DNA from: Betaproteobacteria bacterium | Lineage (GTDB): Bacteria > Pseudomonadota > Gammaproteobacteria > Burkholderiales > Rhodocyclaceae | Assembly: GCA_016705475.1 (NCBI GenBank) | Contig: JADIYD010000004.1 | Coordinates: forward strand, 1 to 64,000 | Direction of reading: 5' to 3' | DNA: 64,000 bases | Shown: positions 44,520 through 53,401 of the stretch, piece after piece | Position numbering within the stretch: position 1 is the stretch's first letter | Layout: every line of letters begins with the position of its first letter | The notes under the pieces: generated by a model | The model's input: only the letters and a program-made list of their open reading frames with translations | Database searches by the model: none | What the model was told of the DNA's origin: nothing | Program-made: the position numbers and the translations under genes

Positions 44520-44650
44520 ATAATGCTGTACCCCTCATTCAAAGAGGGAGGTCAACGGCTGCTTGCTAGTTCTGGCAACAGCCGTATCCGACCCGACCCA
44601 AACCTTCGTCGATTCGACGCTCCTTGCGCGATTAATTGCCAAACACAACA

Positions 44651-45262
44651 TCAGGTTTTTCCTGAATGCAGTTGCAGTCGAACTAGGTCGGCGACGTTAC
44701 TAACCCCGAGCTTGTCCATCATTCGAGCTTTATGAACCTCAACCGTGCGTGGACTGATACTCAGTTCGGCAGCAATTTCGCGGTTATGAAGGCCAGCCAC
44801 AACCCGATCCATCACCTCAAGTTCGCGGGGGGTCAGCGTGGATAGCAGGCGTTGGACCTGATCTTGGTTCATCACGGCGACGACTTTGGCCTGTTGTCTA
44901 GAAAAAGCATCGGCAATGCCAGCCAGCAACTTTTTGTGGTCGATCGGCTTTTCCAGGAAATCAATTGCGAGTGCCCGAAACGCCTCCCGCGCCGACGCTA
45001 CGTCGCCATGCCCGGTCATGACGATCACCGGCAACTCACTCCCCAGTCCGGCCAGATGTTTCTGCAGTGCCAAGCCGTCCATGCCCGGCATTCGGATGTC
45101 GAGCAGCACGCATCCTCGCCATTCCTTCTTGTAGGCTTTCAGGAAGCTTTCCGCATCACCGAAGACCGCTACCCGGTAGTCGTGAATACCGAGCAGCAAA
45201 CTCAGCGCATCGCGCACGGAAGGATCGTCATCGACGATAAAGACGGTCAGGTTATTAGACAT
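44651..45262 (-). CDS. FixJ/NarL-type response regulator
   Basis: 203 residues. Receiver: VFIVDDDPSVRDALSLLLG, phospho-acceptor Asp55 in CVLLDIRMPGMDG, TGHGD and the EKPID Lys. Then a LuxR-type HTH at 135-200: LTPRELEVMDRVVAGLHNRE and LSISPRTVEVHKARMMDKLG. Its start lies inside the kinase 3' end (eight-base overlap), so the two form a translationally coupled two-component pair. Targets unknown. The FixJ-like form suggests redox or C4-dicarboxylate-type control. Confidence 0.88.
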   Translation of the reverse strand: MSNNLTVFIVDDDPSVRDALSLLLGIHDYRVAVFGDAESFLKAYKKEWRGCVLLDIRMPGMDGLALQKHLAGLGSELPVIVMTGHGDVASAREAFRALAIDFLEKPIDHKKLLAGIADAFSRQQAKVVAVMNQDQVQRLLSTLTPRELEVMDRVVAGLHNREIAAELSISPRTVEVHKARMMDKLGVSNVADLVRLQLHSGKT

Positions 45263-46817
45263 TTTTCACAGACTCATGAATGGGCAGAACGAGTTTGAAG
45301 ATTCCGTGGTCGGCCACTTCCCCCCAGAGCGTGCCGCCATGGGTTTCGACGATGGCACGGCTGATCGCCAGCCCCAGGCCAAGCCCGCTGGATTTTGATG
45401 ACTGGAAAGGCTCGAAGAGCGTGCCGGCCACCTTGCCGGAGAGACCCGCTCCCGTATCCTCGATGACGACGGAGACGCGGGAGCCCGGCAACAACTCGCT
45501 GTTCAGGCTGACGATACGTTGCACGCAGTCGGCCTGAACTACCGCATCAAAGGCATTGGCCAGCAAGTTGCGCAACACGACTTCCATTTGTAAACGATCG
45601 GCCACCAGCACGGCCTCCGGGATTTTCCCGACGTTGAAGGCAATACGCTGTGTGCTCGCTTTCTCCCGATAGTGGCGAATGGCCTGATCGACGATCTCAG
45701 ACAAGCGGACTGACTCCAGCTTGGTGGCACCGGTCCGGAAAAAATCCCGCAATCGCCGAACCACTTCCCCGGCCCGTCCAGACTCCAGCAACATGCCGCG
45801 AATCGCCGCATTGAGTCGTTCCCCCTGTTCGCCCCGTTCGAGCAGCATTTCGCAGGATGAGGCATAGGCGGCCAGGGCAGTTAGCGGCTGATTCAGTTCA
45901 TGTGCCAGGGCACCAGCCATTTCACCGGCCGCCGCCAGGCGTAGCGTCTGTTTCAGTTCCTCACTCGTGCGGCGTTGTTCATCGACCACGCTCCCTATGA
46001 AGAAGCCAATCATGGCCATGGCCAGCGACAGCATCTGCAATTCGGCCAGGGTGACCGCGCTGTAGCTGAGCATCTGCACGACTGCTATGACCTCGACTTG
46101 CAACAACGAAGCCGATAGGATCGCACCGGCCATCCCTTGCCGGGCAGAAGCCCAGATTATCGGCAGGAAGAGTAGATAGAACAACTTGAAACCACTGTCG
46201 TCGCCGAGGGCAAAAGCCACCCTCAGGGCGAGCAGGCTGAGAGCGACGTAGCCCAGTGTTTCCAAGCGCAGGATGGACGATCGGAGCAGTACGCGTCCCC
46301 GCTCGCTGCTCAACCACCAGAACAGCGGCATCGCCACCGTAATCCCCACGCCGTCGCCCACCCAGAATTGCAGCACGCCAGCCTGCCATCCCCCGGCGGG
46401 TAACAAGCCCAGAAGATGCAGGCTGGTCAGATAAAGCAGGCTGATCAACAGCGTTCCGCCAGCGATCGGTACGATCCACGCGAGAAGGGACGCCCTGTCA
46501 TCCAGCAGGTTGGAAGGCACCAGGCGGCGGCGCAGGTATTCCCCCAGGGTGATGTAGCCGGCAGCGAGAATCAATGCGGATACAAGGCTGGCCCACCAGG
46601 ACTGGGGAATGCCGCGCACCAGCCATTCGCTTAATACGACGGTACCGATCAGCGGCAACCATCCGGCTGAGCCTCGGCGCAGCAGGAAGACCAGCCCCAG
46701 TGCCGGCGCCGGATTCCACGGCGTAATGTTCAGGCCGTGCAAGGGATGGATGAAGCTCGCCGCATCGAGTGCGATGTAGAGTGCGGCGAAACTTAAGTGC
46801 AGAAAGAGCGTATTCAC
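45255..46817 (-). CDS. MASE1-type sensor histidine kinase
   Basis: 520 residues. Residues 1-270: eight or so membrane helices of MASE1 type (LNITPWNPAPALGLVFLLRR, QFWVGDGVGITVAMPLFWWL). The DHp region has EMAGALAHELNQPLTALAAY with His near 305, followed by an HATPase domain: N-box NLLANAFDAV, G1 IEDTGAGLSG, G2 SSGLGLGLAISRAIVETHGG. The cognate regulator overlaps its end. The signal is unknown because MASE1 ligands are not settled. The gene follows the exchanger gene on the same strand by ten bases, so all three may be one transcript. Confidence 0.88.
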   Translation of the reverse strand: MNTLFLHLSFAALYIALDAASFIHPLHGLNITPWNPAPALGLVFLLRRGSAGWLPLIGTVVLSEWLVRGIPQSWWASLVSALILAAGYITLGEYLRRRLVPSNLLDDRASLLAWIVPIAGGTLLISLLYLTSLHLLGLLPAGGWQAGVLQFWVGDGVGITVAMPLFWWLSSERGRVLLRSSILRLETLGYVALSLLALRVAFALGDDSGFKLFYLLFLPIIWASARQGMAGAILSASLLQVEVIAVVQMLSYSAVTLAELQMLSLAMAMIGFFIGSVVDEQRRTSEELKQTLRLAAAGEMAGALAHELNQPLTALAAYASSCEMLLERGEQGERLNAAIRGMLLESGRAGEVVRRLRDFFRTGATKLESVRLSEIVDQAIRHYREKASTQRIAFNVGKIPEAVLVADRLQMEVVLRNLLANAFDAVVQADCVQRIVSLNSELLPGSRVSVVIEDTGAGLSGKVAGTLFEPFQSSKSSGLGLGLAISRAIVETHGGTLWGEVADHGIFKLVLPIHESVKNV

Positions 46818-46827
46818 AATGGGTCTA

Positions 46828-47799
46828 TCAATTGGGTAGGTAACGACCAGCCGCCAGCGTGGCCCAGATGAAGATGCCGTAAATGCCGAACAATAGCAGG
46901 CAGCGCTGCCGGGGAATAACTCCGCTGCGATTGGGTGGCAGGCGCAGTAATGCGGCTATTCCGCAAACCAGGGTCACGGCGATTTCCTGCAAGGGTAAGG
47001 CAATCGGATGGAGGGTGGCGGCGAGACCCACGATGGCCAGTCCGTTGAACAGGTTGCTGCCGATCAGGGTTCCGACGCCGATGTCGTCGTGTCCGCGCAG
47101 CCGCGACAGGATAACGGTCACCAGTTCCGGCAGCGACGTGCCGATGGCGACCACCAAGGCGCCGATCACGTAGGTATCGATTCCCAGCGTAGCGGCAATA
47201 CCCGTGGCACCCATCACGAACAGGCGACCGGCAGCCATTAAGGCCCCCAACCCCAAAGCGCCGAGTCCGAGCGTGGTCAGCATGCTTGAAGCCGGCGATG
47301 AATGCGGTTCGAAATGCTCATGACGACGTTGCAAAGTTGCACGAACGATCAGTCCGAGCCACGTCGAGAACAGCAGAAGGAGGATCAAACCGTCCGCACG
47401 GGACAACCGCCCATCCAATGCGAGCACCAAGGTCAATAGCGGCACGAGAAGGGCCAGTTTGAAATCTCCCCGGAAATCCTCGTTGCTTGGGCGTATGGGG
47501 CCGAACCACAAGGCAATGCCGAAGATGAGGGCGATATTGACGACATTGCTGCCAAGTGCATCCCCCAAACCAATTTCTGGTTGCCCCGAGAGTGCCGCCA
47601 TCGTCGAGACGGTCAGTTCAGGAGTGGACGTGGCAAAGGCGGCGATGGTCGTAGCCACGAGTGCATTGGGTACCTGGAGTCGCTTGGCTAACGCAATAAT
47701 GGCCTTGAAGAAGGCTTCTCCGCCGATTGCCGCCAGCCCAACGGCTGCGATGATGGCGACAAGATCGAAAACCGCGATCGGCATGACATGTCCTGACAT
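46828..47799 (-). CDS. Na+/Ca2+ antiporter (YrbG/CaCA family)
   Basis: 323 residues; ATG 47784 (MPIAVFD) is an alternative start. Ten predicted membrane segments with the two CaCA alpha repeats: ATTIAAFATSTPELTVSTMA and GALVVAIGTSLPELVTVILS, both with the G(N/D)-xxGSN partner (LGDALGSNVVNIALIFG, GVGTLIGSNLFNGLAIVG). It exchanges Ca2+ for Na+ (or H+) across the inner membrane. It is followed closely by the MASE1 kinase and regulator. A C-terminal remnant of a second copy lies at 44367. Confidence 0.88.
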   Translation of the reverse strand: MSGHVMPIAVFDLVAIIAAVGLAAIGGEAFFKAIIALAKRLQVPNALVATTIAAFATSTPELTVSTMAALSGQPEIGLGDALGSNVVNIALIFGIALWFGPIRPSNEDFRGDFKLALLVPLLTLVLALDGRLSRADGLILLLLFSTWLGLIVRATLQRRHEHFEPHSSPASSMLTTLGLGALGLGALMAAGRLFVMGATGIAATLGIDTYVIGALVVAIGTSLPELVTVILSRLRGHDDIGVGTLIGSNLFNGLAIVGLAATLHPIALPLQEIAVTLVCGIAALLRLPPNRSGVIPRQRCLLLFGIYGIFIWATLAAGRYLPN

Positions 47800-47961
47800 G
47801 GTTCACCCGGCTCCCTCTTGGAACCGGAAGGAATAATTTAACCGAGGCTGCGCAATAAGGCAGTGAGGAGGTCGCGTAGGTGAAACCCGTACGCGCCTCC
47901 CGAATTATCGTGAGAGCTGCGGATGGCTATAGTCAGTGCCATCCATAGCCCCTCTGAAATC

Positions 47962-49230
47962 ATGTCCAGCGCCGTCGTCTCGACCCCCGAAATCATTGCT
48001 GCCGCGATCTTCGCCATCGCCGTTCTGCATACCTTCTCGACCAAATTCTTCGCCCACCTGGCGCACGTGCAACCGCGTCACGCCGGCTTGTGGCATTTGC
48101 TGGCAGAGGTTGAGGTGGTCTTCGGCTTCTGGGCCTTTGTGCTGGTTGCGGCGCTTTTCTGGCTTTCCGGCAAGGATGCGGCGGTCGACTATCTGGAAGC
48201 GCGCAATTTCACCGAACCGATGTTCGTCTTCGTGATCATGGTTATTGCCGCCAGTCGCCCAATCCTGAATGTCGTCATGACAACTGTACGTCTGATCGCC
48301 TCAATGATTCCGATCCAACGTGCCGTGGCGGTCTACTTTCTTTGCTTGTCCTTTGTGCCAATGCTGGGGTCGTTCATCACCGAACCAGCCGCCATGACCC
48401 TGGCGGCACTGATGCTTCGCGATAGCTACTTCCAGCAGCACCTGTCGAATCGACTCAAGTACGCGACGATCGGTCTGTTGTTCGTCAATATTTCCATCGG
48501 TGGCACCATGACCAATTTTGCTGCGCCGCCGGTCCTGATGGTGGCCAGCAAGTGGCAATGGGATAGTTTGTTCATGCTTTCCCATTTTGGCTGGAAGGCT
48601 GCTTTCGCAGTCTTTGTGAATGCCGCCGTGCTGACCTGGTTTTTTCGGCATGAGCTTGCCGCAAAGGGTAAGGCAGATGGGGCAGCCAACCAACCTCATG
48701 TCCCGAAAACCGTCGCCGGCATCCATCTCCTGTTCCTGGTCGGCGTCGTCCTGTTCGCTCACCATGCCGTCGTATTCATGGGGCTTTTCCTGTTTTTCCT
48801 GGGCTATACCGAGGCCTACAAGCAGCATCAGGACCGACTGATTCTCCGTGAGGGCTTGCTGGTTGCTTTCTTCCTGGCCGGACTGGTGGTGCTTGGTGGA
48901 TTGCAGCAATGGTGGTTGCAGAGTGCGCTAACCGGCGTTGAACCCACGGTGCTTTATTTCCTGGCCACCGCCTTGACTGCGATCACCGATAACGCTGCGC
49001 TGACTTATCTGGCATCGTTGGTGGAAGGTGTCTCGGCGGAATTCAAATACGCCATCGTTGCCGGTGCCGTGACGGGCGGCGGCCTGACTATCATTGCCAA
49101 CGCGCCGAACCCGGCGGGTGTTGCCATCCTGAAGTCGAGTTTCGACGATGAATCGGTAAGCCCGCTGGGCTTGTTCCTGGCAGCTCTGCCACCCACCTTC
49201 GTCGCGATCTTTGCGTTCCTGGTGTTGTGA
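47962..49230 (+). CDS. Putative Na+/H+ antiporter (Na_H_antiport_3)
   Basis: 422 residues from ATG 47962; an upstream ATG at 47923 adds 13 residues. About eleven membrane helices: VFGFWAFVLVAALFWLSG, MLGSFITEPAAMTLAALML, GLLFVNISIGGTMTNFAAPP, ALTAITDNAALTYLASLVEG and GAVTGGGLTIIANAPNPAG. Polar residues inside membrane segments (ITDNAALTYLAS) resemble the ion-binding region of this family. Divergent from the Na+/Ca2+ exchanger across a 160-base gap that must hold both promoters. Its stop overlaps the next ATG (TGATG). Confidence 0.85.
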   Translation: MSSAVVSTPEIIAAAIFAIAVLHTFSTKFFAHLAHVQPRHAGLWHLLAEVEVVFGFWAFVLVAALFWLSGKDAAVDYLEARNFTEPMFVFVIMVIAASRPILNVVMTTVRLIASMIPIQRAVAVYFLCLSFVPMLGSFITEPAAMTLAALMLRDSYFQQHLSNRLKYATIGLLFVNISIGGTMTNFAAPPVLMVASKWQWDSLFMLSHFGWKAAFAVFVNAAVLTWFFRHELAAKGKADGAANQPHVPKTVAGIHLLFLVGVVLFAHHAVVFMGLFLFFLGYTEAYKQHQDRLILREGLLVAFFLAGLVVLGGLQQWWLQSALTGVEPTVLYFLATALTAITDNAALTYLASLVEGVSAEFKYAIVAGAVTGGGLTIIANAPNPAGVAILKSSFDDESVSPLGLFLAALPPTFVAIFAFLVL

Positions 49231-49598
49231 TGGCAAAAGAAAGCCTGATCCTTCGTTTCCCCTTCCTGCAATGGTTGCTTGCGCATCTATTCCCGCGCCT
49301 GCGTCAATGGTCGGTGCAGGAGTGGCCTACGGTGCTGGGCAAGGCACGACAGGTGGAGTTTGACCGACTGGAGCAGATCGCAACCTTGGCAGGGGTCATT
49401 GTGGTGGCCTGGCAGGTTAAACCAGTCACGTCGCTCGGGGCGTCAGCACTCATTTCCTATTTGGTGCAGTTCGTCTATCTGGTGCCCGTGCTACTGCTTG
49501 TACTGGGGCCTTTCTTCGTACGTCGAATCCGACGAGGCCTGAATGCGGCAGTGCGAAACCGGGATGCTGGTACTGAGGCAAGAGATGGCCAGCAATAG
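49230..49598 (+). CDS. Small two-helix membrane protein, first of a tandem pair
   Basis: 122 residues: LILRFPFLQWLLAHLFPRL, VEFDRLEQIATLAGVIVVAW and a C-terminal helix (LVQFVYLVPVLLLVLGPFFV) ending with RRIRRGLN. It overlaps the antiporter stop by one base, so translation is coupled. The next gene is a paralogue with the same order of motifs. No known domain. Probably an accessory subunit or regulator of the antiporter (positional inference). Confidence 0.65.
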   Translation: MAKESLILRFPFLQWLLAHLFPRLRQWSVQEWPTVLGKARQVEFDRLEQIATLAGVIVVAWQVKPVTSLGASALISYLVQFVYLVPVLLLVLGPFFVRRIRRGLNAAVRNRDAGTEARDGQQ

Positions 49599-49956
49599 CC
49601 TGCTCCTTCGCTCGCCTTACCTGCAATGGCTGGTGGTTCAGCTATTTCCAAAATTGCGACTGTGGCCGGTCCGCGAATGGCCTGCAGTCCTGAGCAAGGT
49701 TCAGGAAGCGGAGTTCGATCAATTCGAGCGTATCGGCATTATCGCAGCGGTGGTGATTTCGGCCTGGTTTCTCCGGCCGGCAGCGAATGCGGAAACCACA
49801 GTGCCTTTTGCCTTCTTGTGGCAACTGGTGCTGTCTCTACCACTGCTCCTGATTCTGGCCGGTCCATTCTTCTTGCGCCGGATTCGGCGATGTCTGGATG
49901 CCGAAGCCAAGGCTTTGCACGACGGGATAGCGAACTCATCCCAGAAAGGGAACTGA
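49585..49956 (+). CDS. Paralogous small membrane protein, second of the tandem pair
   Basis: 123 residues from ATG 49585, overlapping the first copy by 14 bases. Same layout: LLLRSPYLQWLVVQLFPKL, AEFDQFERIGIIAAVVISAW, LVLSLPLLLILAGPFFLRRI, RRCLDAE. The shared 'SPxLQWL...FPxL...W...EWPxVL' frame shows tandem duplication. Coupled to the antiporter operon. Function unknown. Confidence 0.62.
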   Translation: MASNSLLLRSPYLQWLVVQLFPKLRLWPVREWPAVLSKVQEAEFDQFERIGIIAAVVISAWFLRPAANAETTVPFAFLWQLVLSLPLLLILAGPFFLRRIRRCLDAEAKALHDGIANSSQKGN

Positions 49957-49957
49957 C

Positions 49958-50452
49958 ATGGGGAATCTTGCCATCATGAAACACCTGAGTTCTGACCACC
50001 CGGCCAAAGCCCTGGTCCGCTTGCTCATCCCGATCGATGCCACCGATGAGTCCCGCTGGGGGCTCGCGTATGCCTCGCGCCTCGCCAGGGCTGGTGTTCA
50101 GGTGGAGGTCTGCCTGCTGTTCGTTGCTGAGCCCGTTCGGAACTGGGAGGTTTTGCGCTTTTACACCGAAGACGAGGTACGCAAACACTTTCAGGAGCGT
50201 TCAGCGATTTTTCTGGGCGAAGCTGAGAAAATCCTTTCCGAGGCCAGGATCAACTGCCGAACCTATTTCCGCGAAGCAGATGCCGTAGGCGGCGTGATCG
50301 ACACTGCCGAAGAACTGAACTGCTCGGAAGTCGTCGTACCAAGGACTCATTGGCTAGGGCTTTTCCCTTCCGGGCTGGGTCCAAAACTGATTAACCGACA
50401 TTGCACCATCCCCGTCACACTGATCAACGCGGATGGCTCTACCGAAGTTTGA
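49958..50452 (+). CDS. UspA-family universal stress protein
   Basis: 164 residues starting one base after the previous stop, with AAAGGGA as ribosome site. Single Usp fold: VRLLIPIDATDESRWGLAYA, then VEVCLLFVAEPVRNWEVL, GGVIDTAEELNCSEVVVPR and a degenerate ATP-binding loop (THWLGLFPSGLGPKLINRHC, compare G2xG9GS). It probably supports survival under stress. Last gene of the antiporter operon, followed by a strong intrinsic terminator. Confidence 0.82.
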   Translation: MGNLAIMKHLSSDHPAKALVRLLIPIDATDESRWGLAYASRLARAGVQVEVCLLFVAEPVRNWEVLRFYTEDEVRKHFQERSAIFLGEAEKILSEARINCRTYFREADAVGGVIDTAEELNCSEVVVPRTHWLGLFPSGLGPKLINRHCTIPVTLINADGSTEV

Positions 50453-50483
50453 CCGACCACGTTCTCTCGTGGAGGAGACTTTT

Positions 50484-50508
50484 GAGGCGGGAAACCGCCT
50501 CGTTTTTT
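50484..50508 (+). terminator. Intrinsic terminator abutting the rodA start
   Basis: GAGGCGG-GAAA-CCGCCTC-G-TTTTTT. The last T is immediately followed by ATG 50509. It terminates the antiporter/usp operon, yet leaves no room for a rodA promoter or ribosome site downstream of it. Confidence 0.8.
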
Positions 50509-51660
50509 ATGAACCACAGTATTTTCGATATTGCCCGGATGCAATGGCGGCGCTTGTTAGCACCTCTTGATCCGATCTTGTTTGCACTCGCATTCGTACT
50601 GCTGGTCTACGCCTCAGTCATTCTTGTCAGCGCTTCGCCGCAGCGGCTCCAGGCACATGCACTGAACCTTGGCGTGGCTATCGTTTGTCTGGTGGTCGCT
50701 GCGCATACGCCGCCACAACGTTTGAGGGCTATGGCCCCTTGGCTATATCTGGTCGGAATTGTATTGCTGGTCGCCGTAGCGCTATTTGGTGATGTGTCGA
50801 AAGGCGCCCGCCGCTGGCTCAACCTTGGTTTTGCCCGGGTGCAGCCATCAGAGATACTGAAAATTGCCATGCCACTTATGCTTGCCTGGTTTTATCACCA
50901 GCGCGATGCGGTTGCGAGCAATCGTGATCATGCCTTAGCGCTGCTCATGCTTATCGTTCCGGTGCTACTGATTGCCCGTCAGCCGGACCTCGGAACAGGG
51001 ATATTGGTTTTTCTGTCCGGATTTTTTGTGTTGTTCTTCGCCGGAGTTCCGTGGAAATGGATCGCTCCATTGGTAGTCGCTGGTATCGCACTCATCCTGA
51101 CGCTTCTGATCTTCGGGGATACGCTGTGCCAAAAGGACTATGCCTGGCCGTTGCTCAAGGAGTATCAGAAGCACCGGGTTTGCACCATGCTGAATCCAAC
51201 CTCCGATCCGCTGGGTAAGGGGTTTCACATCATCCAGTCAATCATTGCCGTGGGCTCAGGCGGCCTCTGGGGCAAAGGCTGGGGCATGGGAACCCAGGCA
51301 CAACTGGATTTCCTTCCCGAGCGGCATACCGATTTCATTTTTGCCGTGCTTGCCGAAGAGTTCGGGCTGGCCGGGGCATTGATGCTGCTGGTGTTGTACC
51401 TGCTGGTGATTGCCCGTGGCCTGAGTATTTCAATCGGAGCCAAGGACCGGTTTGGTCGATATCTGGCCGGAAGCCTGACCTTGGGGGTTTTTGCCTACGC
51501 TTTCGTCAACATGGGCATGGTGACAGGCCTGCTGCCGGTCGTCGGCGTACCGCTGCCGTTCGTGAGCTACGGCGGTACCGCGCTTGTCATCTTGAGCATT
51601 TCTCTCGGCATGCTGATGTCGGTTGCCAGCCAGAAAACACTTGCCAAAAATACTGTTTAG
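50509..51660 (+). CDS. RodA/FtsW-type SEDS glycosyltransferase
   Basis: 383 residues with about ten membrane helices. SEDS signatures: GARRWLNLGFARVQPSEILK, LLIARQPDLGTGILVFLSGF (catalytic Asp region), GSGGLWGKGWGMGTQAQL, FLPERHTDFIFAVLAEEFG and the C-terminal VPLPFVSYGGTALV. RodA polymerises peptidoglycan during elongation. The gene is not next to mreBCD/mrdA, so this may be a second RodA. ATG 50509 abuts a terminator hairpin, and a later start is possible but none is better. Confidence 0.88.
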   Translation: MNHSIFDIARMQWRRLLAPLDPILFALAFVLLVYASVILVSASPQRLQAHALNLGVAIVCLVVAAHTPPQRLRAMAPWLYLVGIVLLVAVALFGDVSKGARRWLNLGFARVQPSEILKIAMPLMLAWFYHQRDAVASNRDHALALLMLIVPVLLIARQPDLGTGILVFLSGFFVLFFAGVPWKWIAPLVVAGIALILTLLIFGDTLCQKDYAWPLLKEYQKHRVCTMLNPTSDPLGKGFHIIQSIIAVGSGGLWGKGWGMGTQAQLDFLPERHTDFIFAVLAEEFGLAGALMLLVLYLLVIARGLSISIGAKDRFGRYLAGSLTLGVFAYAFVNMGMVTGLLPVVGVPLPFVSYGGTALVILSISLGMLMSVASQKTLAKNTV

Positions 51661-51673
51661 GGAAGGACAGACC

Positions 51674-52093
51674 ATGCGCTTTCGGCGGCGAAAAAAACAG
51701 GATGATCCGGAGATCAATCTGGTGGCGATGATCGATGTGTTGCTTGTTCTGATCATCTTCCTGATGCTCACGACTACCTATACGAAGTTCTCGGGGGCTA
51801 AAATTGATCTGCCAACGGCGGAGTCGAGCGTGCCACCTGCAAAGCCAGAGTCCGTTGAGATAGGCATCTCGATTTCAGGAAGGCTGTTTGTCAATACAGA
51901 AGCGCTACCTGACAGCCGCATTGAAACAGTCGCAAGCGCCCTGAAATCAAACGCTGGCAATAATACAGATGCCATCATCGTCATCAATGCCGATGCGAAA
52001 GCACCGCATCAAAGTGTTATCGATGTGATGCAGGCTGCTCAATCGGCTGGATTTGCTCGTATTTCGTTCTCCACTCAAAACGGGGTTCGCTAA
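51674..52093 (+). CDS. ExbD/TolR-family protein without a partner
   Basis: 139 residues from ATG 51674 with GGAAGGA upstream. N-terminal membrane helix with the functional Asp: INLVAMIDVLLVLIIFLMLT, then a periplasmic domain ending VMQAAQSAGFARISF. ExbD works with the ExbB motor protein to use the proton gradient for TonB-type transport, yet no exbB lies beside it. It follows rodA by 13 bases on the same strand, an unusual pairing. A later step of the cluster is cut by an IS3 element 94 bases downstream, so exbB may once have followed. Confidence 0.82.
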   Translation: MRFRRRKKQDDPEINLVAMIDVLLVLIIFLMLTTTYTKFSGAKIDLPTAESSVPPAKPESVEIGISISGRLFVNTEALPDSRIETVASALKSNAGNNTDAIIVINADAKAPHQSVIDVMQAAQSAGFARISFSTQNGVR

Positions 52094-52112
52094 GTAAATA
52101 GCCTTTCAAGGT

Positions 52113-52157
52113 TCATCGATTTTCACCTTTTTCCGGAAAAGCAATTGCTCGGTCACA
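52113..52157 (-). pseudogene. C-terminal fragment of a serine-hydrolase-like gene
   Basis: Fifteen codons on the minus strand read DRAIAFPEKGENR and stop. The intact gene at 55306-56568 ends DRAIALPEKGRNP, and the DNA matches over the same stretch (AAGCAATTGCTCGGTCA against AAGCAATAGCTCGGTCA). The homology ends near the IS3 element at 52187. A leftover of a second copy whose body was lost. Confidence 0.55.
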
Positions 52158-52274
52158 CGTCAAACTAATCTGCTTACTGCGAGTGTAGAGGTGGCCCCGC
52201 GAATCCGGACATCGGGTTAAGTGAAATCTCTGCTTCAATGGGCGATGGAAATCGCCTGCCAAGGAGCAGAAGCA

Positions 52275-52577
52275 ATGAGAAGACCCCGCCGTAACCACAC
52301 AGCCGCCTTCAAGGCAAAGGTGGCGATTGCCGCCCTCAAGGGTGACGAGACGCTGGCCGCGTTAGCGGAAAAATTTGATATTCATCCGAATCAAATCACG
52401 CAGTGGAAGACGCAACTGCTGGAGAACGCCTCCGGTGTGTTTGCCACGGCGGCCGAGAAGCAGTCGGCGACGCCGGACCTGAAGGACTTGCACGCAAAGA
52501 TCGGCCAGCAGGCGCTGGAGATTGATTTTTTGGCCGGCGCGCTCGGTCGCATCGGCGATGCGAGCGCAAAACGATGA
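52275..52577 (+). CDS. IS3-family OrfA (HTH protein)
   Basis: 100 residues from ATG 52275, six bases after AAGGAG-CAGAAGC. IS3 OrfA HTH: RRNHTAAFKAKVAIAALKGD, TLAALAEKFDIHPNQITQWK, then a leucine-zipper helix (DLHAKIGQQALEIDFLAGAL). Provides DNA binding. Overlaps orfB by four bases at 52574. The GCAAAACGATG region before it could allow the programmed frameshift that makes the OrfAB transposase in this family. Confidence 0.88.
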   Translation: MRRPRRNHTAAFKAKVAIAALKGDETLAALAEKFDIHPNQITQWKTQLLENASGVFATAAEKQSATPDLKDLHAKIGQQALEIDFLAGALGRIGDASAKR

Positions 52578-53401
52578 TCGACAAGACCCACGATCTACCT
52601 GTCGTCAGGCAAGTCCAGTTGCTTGAACTCTCCCGCTCCTCCGTCTATTACCAGCCGCAGCCAATCCCCGAAGCCGATCTTCGGCTGATGCGACGGATTG
52701 ATGAACTGCACCTGGAACATCCCTTTGCCGGGGCGCGGATGCTACGCGACATGCTCAAGTTGGAAGGCCATGAAATCGGCCGCAAGCATGTCAGCACGCT
52801 GATGAAACAGCTCGACATCCAGGCCATCTACCGCAAAGCCAACACCAGCCGGCGCAACCAGGCGCACCGCATCTATCCCTACCTGTTGCGCGACCTCACC
52901 ATCGATCGTCCGAATCAGGTTTGGGCCATGGATACGACCTACATCCCAATGCGCCGGGGCTTCGTCTATCTGAGCGCGGTCCTTGATTGGGCCACCCGCC
53001 GGGTGCTGGCGTGGCGCCTCTCAAATAGCCTGACGGCCGATCCCTGCGTCGACGCTCTGGAAGAAGCCATCATGAAATATGGCAAGCCGGAAATCATGAA
53101 CACCGACCAAGGCAGCCAATTCACCAGCTCGGCCTTCATCGGACTGCTTCAGGAACACACCATTCAGGTCAGCATGGATGGCAAGGGCTGTTGGCGGGAT
53201 AACGTCTTCGTCGAGCGCCTCTGGAAATCGGTCAAGTACGAGGAGATTTACCTGCACGGCTACGAGACGGTTTCCGAGGTCCGGCAAGCGCTGGCCCGCT
53301 ACTTCGATTTCTACAATCGCCGTCGCCCGCACTCAACGCTTGACGGGCAAACCCCAGATACGGCTTACTTCAACCAGCAGCTGCTCGCCGCAGCGGCTTA
53401 A
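52574..53401 (+). CDS. IS3-family OrfB transposase (DDE)
   Basis: 275 residues. HTH_21 region (DLRLMRRIDELHLEHPFAGA) followed by the rve integrase core: MDTTYIPMRRGFVYLSAVLD (first Asp), MNTDQGSQFTS (second Asp), and the Glu in NVFVERLWKSVKYEEIYLHG; YFDFYNRRRPHSTLDGQTP ends the fold. Catalyses copy-out transposition with OrfA. Confidence 0.92.
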   Translation: MIDKTHDLPVVRQVQLLELSRSSVYYQPQPIPEADLRLMRRIDELHLEHPFAGARMLRDMLKLEGHEIGRKHVSTLMKQLDIQAIYRKANTSRRNQAHRIYPYLLRDLTIDRPNQVWAMDTTYIPMRRGFVYLSAVLDWATRRVLAWRLSNSLTADPCVDALEEAIMKYGKPEIMNTDQGSQFTSSAFIGLLQEHTIQVSMDGKGCWRDNVFVERLWKSVKYEEIYLHGYETVSEVRQALARYFDFYNRRRPHSTLDGQTPDTAYFNQQLLAAAA

